64,000 bases of DNA from positions 620,001 to 684,000 of the forward strand of contig JAGPYM010000006.1 in the NCBI GenBank assembly GCA_020736575.1, written 5' to 3'. The DNA comes from Thelonectria olida (taxonomy: Eukaryota > Ascomycota > Sordariomycetes > Hypocreales > Nectriaceae). The notes under the pieces were generated by a model, which was not told the DNA's origin, did not search any database, and saw only the letters and a program-made list of their open reading frames with translations. Below, piece by piece: positions 58,270 through 64,000 of the stretch (positions within the stretch are counted from its first letter, which is position 1; each line of letters opens with the position of its first letter). A program made the position numbers and the translations under genes.

Positions 58270-61200
58270 TGGCTAAGCAGCCACACACCTATTGCCAATC
58301 ACTCGTATGCGGAACTTTGCAGGCTGTGCGATGTCAGGTGCGAGGATATCGCGACGTCCTGCCAGATCTGTAACGGTCAAATTGTGTGGGTAAGCTCTGC
58401 CACGTCACGTTGGAGTGGGTTACGGAGCTGCTCCGTTGCTGGTTGCTCTGTCGTTTCGCTGACGGACCCTCGGCTGGGGTAGACCAGCTTTCGAGGCGAC
58501 AAAGTGAATCATGTCTAAATTTACCGTTGTGCATCAAACAACGTGCCCTATCGAACAAACCCTGTCCCCTCTTGACCAAGCGGCTGGTGCCTCTGGCGTC
58601 GTATTCTCAACGGGCGTCGAAATGAGATGGCGGGGGCCACCCCGAGGTATCTTTTGGAAGCAGTCAGCAGGGAAGGGCTCGACTGTTGCGAGTTAACTAC
58701 TCAGCACCACTGGCCCCGCTAGGGCTGGACATCAGGGCGTTTTCTTTGAGGGCGACCGGATTCATGAGTCTGGCCCGGAGCCGGGAAACGAGAGCTGGGA
58801 TGAGGAGAGGCTCCGTGACAGTGGATATAGCGGACATCACCCGGACGCGCCAACGGTCAACGTGCTTCGCGTAACTGGACGCAGGAAGGCTCGGAGACTA
58901 GTTGAATAGGAGGGCTGCAAGATTGTGATATGGCCGGTGTGACAATCTCGCTTTCTGGGGATTATCTCCCTGGGTCGGGGCGTGAGGAAGGCGGGGCTAA
59001 GGCTCGTCTCAAACAAGCCGCCCACTGGCCCACGTCTAGATTCCTTGCCAGTCTGGATGCGGGTGTGGCAGCGAAGCGTCACTCGAGGGCTGGAGTGAAA
59101 GAGAGGCGCTAACAGCAAGAGAAGACAGCGTGTGGTCGCGCCCGTTGAGAAACGGGACTCGATGAAGTTGTTGAGCAGGGGCAGTCGCTGCTGGTCACAA
59201 TAACGATGACGCAGAGTCTGGAGTTTGAACTGCGCATCGCGACGACGGGATCGTGCCGCATGTTACCTGTACTGCACATGGAGCCGGACATTGTGGAATG
59301 GAGATGGGGATGTGAGACGTGGTCGTTGCTGAGGATTCTGAAAGGGCAGATCGAATTCTGAAACAGAGGCTTTGTGGTGAGGCCCGGGGAGGGATCCACA
59401 ACAGATCAACTACCCATCTCAAGGCTGGCCGTTTCTTCGTCCTTCTGATTGCACATCTGAGGTGTTCAGACCACCTCAAGGCAAGCACGATACTATTCGT
59501 AAGGCGACAAATATGATTGCAAAGCAACAGGACCTCCCCATTCAGGACAATTCCTCCATTCCCAGGACAAAGAGAGCTGCTGGCTGCCAGGCCCACTTCC
59601 TTCACATGGCAGGGCAGGAAGTTGAACTGGGGTTGTTGTCCGCATGACCACTTCCATCCGTATCTCCCCTGCGCTTTCCTCTCTAGCATCGGAATTTTTT
59701 TTCTTCTTGCTACGAGAATGCCAATTATCGGGCTCCATGCAATGAGGTCATTACTTTGGGCTCAAAAACTCGGCGAACTCCAGCGGCGCTACATACGAAG
59801 GCCTAACATTGCTTCCTCGCTCCAAGAAGGCCCCGGCGTTGGGCTTTGGCAAAACTGTTCGCGACGCCATCTTCGGCGCCAATTTGCATGGAAAGCGCGA
59901 GGTTCAGTGCCCCTGAAGGATGGGCAAGCAAACTCTTTGAGGGTCGGGGCTGGTGGATAAGCCAAAGCAGATCCGATTCTTCGAGGTACTTGGTCACGCT
60001 GCAGAGACTCTGCGATAGGAGACGTATACCCTACCGTGACCTTGGAGACGCTCGTCATCCTCGTTTCCTCCCCTTGTCAAACAGTCGAGATGGGGCGTGG
60101 CAATTGGTAAGATTGGCTAGCCCTTGTCCCTGATCCCTGTCGATGGGCGAACCGGACACATGGCGAGGTACCTGCTGCGACGGGTACTTACAGTTGCGGG
60201 TACGGTACCTTTCGCCAGGCTTGACGCCGTCAAGTCGTGCTTGGAAGCGGCCGTATCTGGTCAAGTCACCCCGGTCATGGAATTGTTCTTTTTCTGAGAC
60301 TATCCGGGGCCAGATTGCCCTGGTCGCCTCGCCTCCTCCCTCGCTCTCTGGTCTGTCCATGGACCTTTGTTGGCTGGTTTTAGCCTTGGTCTTGGCTTGG
60401 CTTCACCGACGGCGCCGGTTTCTGTCAACTTGTTCCCCGTTTGTACGAGCATCGTATTCCTCTTCGTCCCTCCCGTATGAAGCCCTGAATACGGAGCAAC
60501 GAATTACTCTCTGTCTACAACACGGAGTACACACGATCTTTCAAGTCAGGGGACTAGCCTCGCCTCGGTACCACGACTTTGGGCCTTGTTTCGGCCTCTT
60601 CTTGCTTGGGCCTTACCGGTATTCGGGTGCTGTTCCAGCCCATGCTGCTCTCCTTTTTGGTTCGGCGCCTCTTTTCCCCTCCCTTACCTCAACTAAGCTA
60701 GGAGCTTTCATGTACAGTAGTTGGGGAAGCTCTTTTGCCTCCCTCGTGATCAGGCCCTGGCTCCGACTTTGGCGTGCACCCAATGAAAGGGGCGGGAAAA
60801 AAATTTCTGAGCCAAAGATAAAACCGAAAGACGGGAAATACCTACCTATACGTAGACTATGTACTGCAATGATGGGTGACGAGGGACTCTAAGACCTACC
60901 TAACCCATAGGTTCAGCCGCTTATTAGTGCCCGACCCCTCTTTCCCCTCGCCATCCGGGTCATCCATCATCATGGCATAGACACACTATCACTGGTGCTT
61001 CCAAGTGGTTGATTAACTCTGGCCATGCAGTCCATGCTCGAAAGGTTGAGAATGGCATGACAAGAGACCAGCAATGCATCTGCCGAGGTAGCCACCGACT
61101 GGACTCGCCTCACACTTGTTTTGCCAATTGTGCTTCGTCATAATTAGTCGGTTGCTCATCATAAAGCAGTACGGCACCAACTTTGCGCACTGCCCTCCCC

Positions 61201-61867
61201 ATTCATTCCCTCCTCCCCTATGGCTGCTATGGGCTGAAACGTTACGGGTGCAGCGGATCGCTCAGGGACAGCGTGCCTATCGTTCTCTCGGAACTAATAT
61301 GTAATAAGAGGGATAGACAGATCATCATGCCTGGTCGTTCCTCATCTCATCTCATTGTCCATCAAAGTTGCGTGCCACGACTAAGAGGAACGCAGAGAAA
61401 TGAGAGAACAAGGAGATTGGCTCTGTTCTCGTGACCCTTGTTTGTCCCTCCTCACTTCGCAGTCATTGATTGAGCCAAACACTCTGGTCTCTTCTCTCCC
61501 TTTCCAAGCCCCATCCAGCGAGACATAGAAAGCATGAAAGGCCAAGTCCCCACCTCCCGACTTCGGGCTCGGACTCGGGCTCTGAGGCTTGCTAACTAGT
61601 CCAATCGGTTGTGCTGGAGAGACAGGAAGAAGGCCACCGCCAGCACAGAGAACGACAGGTTAGGGTGGCATACCACTGCCAGAGTGTACTAGACCGACCT
61701 TCTGGTGGTCCGTCCCACCTCTTTGGTGTCGTTAGCCAGCCCACGCTTAGACTCACACTGCCGCACTCCGAATAGCAATTCTGATAAAAACTTCCCGAGG
61801 AGCAGGGAAGGGCGGATGGCAGATGCCAATTGGAACCAAGCCTGAGAAAAATAATGGACCCATTATT

Positions 61868-61966
61868 CATCCTGCCATCCATCGTGTATTATCCATCAGC
61901 CATCATCCATCGCCCATCATTCCACCACCGCCTATCATCTATCATCCATCGTCCGTTGTCCAAGTT
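61868..61966 (+). repeat. Imperfect CATC/ATCCATC repeat
   Basis: About 100 bp of imperfect CCATC/TCATC units in the gene-free right region. Confidence 0.7.
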
Positions 61967-63461
61967 AACAGACACTTATTCCTTCACCCAAGTCCTAGAT
62001 TCACTTAACCACGACTATTATCCAAGCCTCAATGCATCCCCCCCCCTCTCCCCCTAAAGGCGGCGGGAGCATTGCCTTCTGACGCTGAAGGCTCCCAATG
62101 ATGGATGTTTAGGGTGGGCTCCCCTCAAATAAAGCCACCCAAAAAGTAAAAAGCAATTTTCTCCGTACCTGCCTCATGAGAGACCACACAATAAAAAAAG
62201 AAAAGAAAGAAAGAAAACTGAGGAGGAAAGAAAGAGGGAGAAAACAAGAAAGAGTCAAACCACTCTTTCCCTCGACCGACCCCAGCCAATCCGTACTCAG
62301 TTCTCGCCATCAGTTCACCTCAGCGTACCAAGCGCGGACAAACCCACGCAAAGTTACAGCGGTACCACAAGCCGTATTGTTGATATCACCCGTCTCCGAT
62401 CGATGCTTATTACTCACCGATGGAACACTCACGACGCTAACATGGCCACACAAGAGACGGAGGAGAGACAGGCAGCATTTCCTCGCCAGCAGACCCATGC
62501 TTAATTGCACATCTCAGAGTACGGTATGTCATGCCCCTCATCATTCGGTGCCCCTCCCCATGTCACCCACATCCCATTCCTAAGCCATTTTGCCTTGTTA
62601 TTTTGGTGTTTGGTTTCGGTTCGGTCAGCCAGATTTTCCTGCACAGTGGGGAACTTTGTTTGGGTTTGGGTTCCCTTTGCCCTCACCGCCGCTGCGCGTA
62701 TGTACCTCGTACTTTCGTACCTGTTCCCGTTGCGTGCTGTGCCGTGCCTTGTTGGTTGCAGCTTTTCGTTCGTCGGTCTGCATTGACATAGGTTTTGCCT
62801 TGCCTTGCCCTGCCACTACTGCGCATGCAGGTCTTCTCCTCATGACTGACGGGACCTTCCTTGGAACAGCAGCCCTGATGAGATGTCGTTGATCTGATAC
62901 GCGACCCTGTCACCGACTTGGTTGGGGACGAAAGCGGTATCGACAACGACCACAACAACGAAACGAATAAGGTCAGTCTATCGGCCGGTCGGTCTATAAC
63001 TAAACTGTGTTGCGTTGTCTGGTTGGGTTGGTTGCTGTGCTGTGCTGGACCGGTCTGGGGCGGCTTGCTGCTACGAAATATGCTCTTGCTGGGCTGGGCT
63101 GGGCTGTACAGGAGGTAGGTATCTGGACTGCCCTGGCCCTGTCAAGTCCGTGTCTTGGCTCGTTCGCCCTGTTCTTCCAATTCCTTTTGATCTCCCCACT
63201 CCCTTTCATCGCCCCGTGTGTATTCGTACGCCCCCTTTTCCCCTTGCGAACAGGGTTTGCCGGGGAACATCTGGACATCTTGGAGCGAGCCACTTGGATC
63301 AAGGTGATAGGCACACCCTTGGAGTGGATCCGCAAGCCATCTCCCTTCGGTCTGTGAATCTCACTCTCACCCTTTCTCCCTTTTTCCACGGCCTGCCTGG
63401 CCCCCCTTCTGCCCCTCCCACTCTCCCTCACACAAGGACGCAGACAAGACATCGCACTTTA

Positions 63462-63491
63462 AAAAAAAAAAAAAAAAAGAAAAAGAAAAAG
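63462..63491 (+). repeat. Poly(A) tract
   Basis: About 18 A residues followed by GAAAAAGAAAAAG, within a pyrimidine-rich context near the right edge. Confidence 0.8.
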
Positions 63492-63730
63492 CTGAATTGG
63501 ACAGACGCACACGCCCCCCCCAGTCAACTCCTTAGTCCCCAGTATCCTTCTCCCCCCCGTCACTCCCAACTGTACGTAACCCCAGTCCCAGTCCATGCCA
63601 GAGCCCAGTTCCCAGTCAATTGAATTGATTCATTCTTTCAATCAATTCGTGCCTACCCCCTAGTCCCTGGGCGCCTGGCCTCTTCCTCCGCGTCTTCCTG
63701 CTCCTCCTGACTGAGACTGACGAGACAGGC

Positions 63731-63883
63731 ACAGGCACAGGTACAGTACGGGCACAGACAGGCACAGAGCACACACAGACGCTGACCGCACTGGCGCCAA
63801 TTCCAGTACCAGTGCCAGTACCAGTAGGTACCTACCAGCACCGCCAGCTCCAGTTCCAGCTCGAGCTCCATTCCCAGCTCCAG
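63731..63883 (+). repeat. Short imperfect repeats: CAGGCA, CCAGTACCAGTG, CAGCTCCAGTTC
   Basis: Three successive blocks of 6-12 bp imperfect repeats. With the CT-rich sequence around them they resemble the long leader or promoter of a plus-strand gene beyond the right edge; that is inference. Confidence 0.6.
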
Positions 63884-64000
63884 CATCCGCACACGCTCTC
63901 TCTCTGCCTCTCTCTCGTGTCCTCGAGCGCTCCAAATAAAGAAGGCCTTTCTTGGCTGCTGTCCATCCCGCCATAATTTCCCGACCCCCAGCTCAGATAC

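Larger units (their letters stand above)
45665..64000. other. 18.3 kb stretch without a supportable gene
   Basis: I read both strands and found no frame with a recognisable domain, credible intron chain or conserved ending. Base composition is not unusually AT-rich, so it is not RIP-type heterochromatin as a whole. Homopolymer T tracts occur at about 47251-47264, 49500-49513, 50117-50131 and 58030-58039. The longest open frames (for example 46839-47639 minus, 48621-49490 minus and 60143-60892 plus) are rich in Arg, Ser, Pro and Cys, as expected of non-coding DNA. No tRNA or 5S rRNA signature was seen. A few fragments look weakly coding (57889-58270 minus). Confidence 0.6.

Noticed and set aside
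60143..60892. 249-codon plus-strand frame
   Set aside because: Leu/Ser/Arg-rich chance frame; no recognisable motif.
1..64000. Search for CRISPR arrays, rRNA, telomeric TTAGGG repeats, secondary-metabolite or defence clusters
   Set aside because: None seen: no regularly spaced direct repeats, no 5S or rDNA signature, no PKS/NRPS, NLR or similar motifs.

Overview
The window looks like nuclear DNA of a filamentous ascomycete, most likely a Sordariomycete and possibly Hypocreales. Protein-coding genes carry short introns (about 45-120 nt) with GT..AG ends and CTAAC/CTGAC-type branch points. The proteins read as fungal orthologues: Mtr2, Rad7, Rad16, Cym1, Ste24, ZW10, taxilin and a Neurospora-like ornithine decarboxylase. 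Genes lie on both strands with no operons. Splice joins were inferred by eye from frame continuity and family similarity; no alignment or search was run.

Layout. 1-16.3 kb: farnesyltransferase alpha (-, cut by the left edge), Mtr2 (-), mitochondrial methionyl-tRNA synthetase (+), NAT9-like acetyltransferase (+), dynamin-like GTPase (-), an unidentified small protein (-), a GrpB-family protein (+), a decayed coding fragment resembling a piggyBac-type transposase C-terminus (-), an intron-containing tRNA-Ser(UGA), mitochondrial bL34m (+) and a secreted class 3 lipase (+). 16.5-25.7 kb: RAD7 (-) and RAD16 (+) head to head, then ornithine decarboxylase (-) with a leader free of AUG that holds a candidate non-AUG upstream reading frame. 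28.3-45.7 kb: Cym1 (-), taxilin (+), Ste24 (+), an Sdd3-type M16 protease (-), a possible 49-residue membrane peptide (-) and ZW10 (+). 45.7-64 kb: about 18.3 kb in which I can support no intact gene.

How the genes relate. RAD7 and RAD16 encode partners of one global-genome nucleotide-excision-repair complex and share one intergenic region. Farnesyltransferase alpha and Ste24 act at successive steps of CaaX-protein maturation but are 34 kb apart. MetRS, bL34m and Cym1 serve mitochondria. Cym1, Ste24 and the Sdd3-type protein are three zinc metalloproteases within 12.5 kb. ZW10 acts in Golgi-to-ER tethering.

Most promising leads: the ornithine decarboxylase leader (no ATG for about 720 nt upstream of the start codon, with an 83-codon frame that opens at AUU and ends Pro-Pro-stop); the 18 kb gene desert with a pyrimidine-rich, repeat-rich right end; an 83-codon open frame continuing past the taxilin stop; and a roughly 170-residue N-terminal extension on farnesyltransferase alpha. 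I found no clearly novel multi-gene system.
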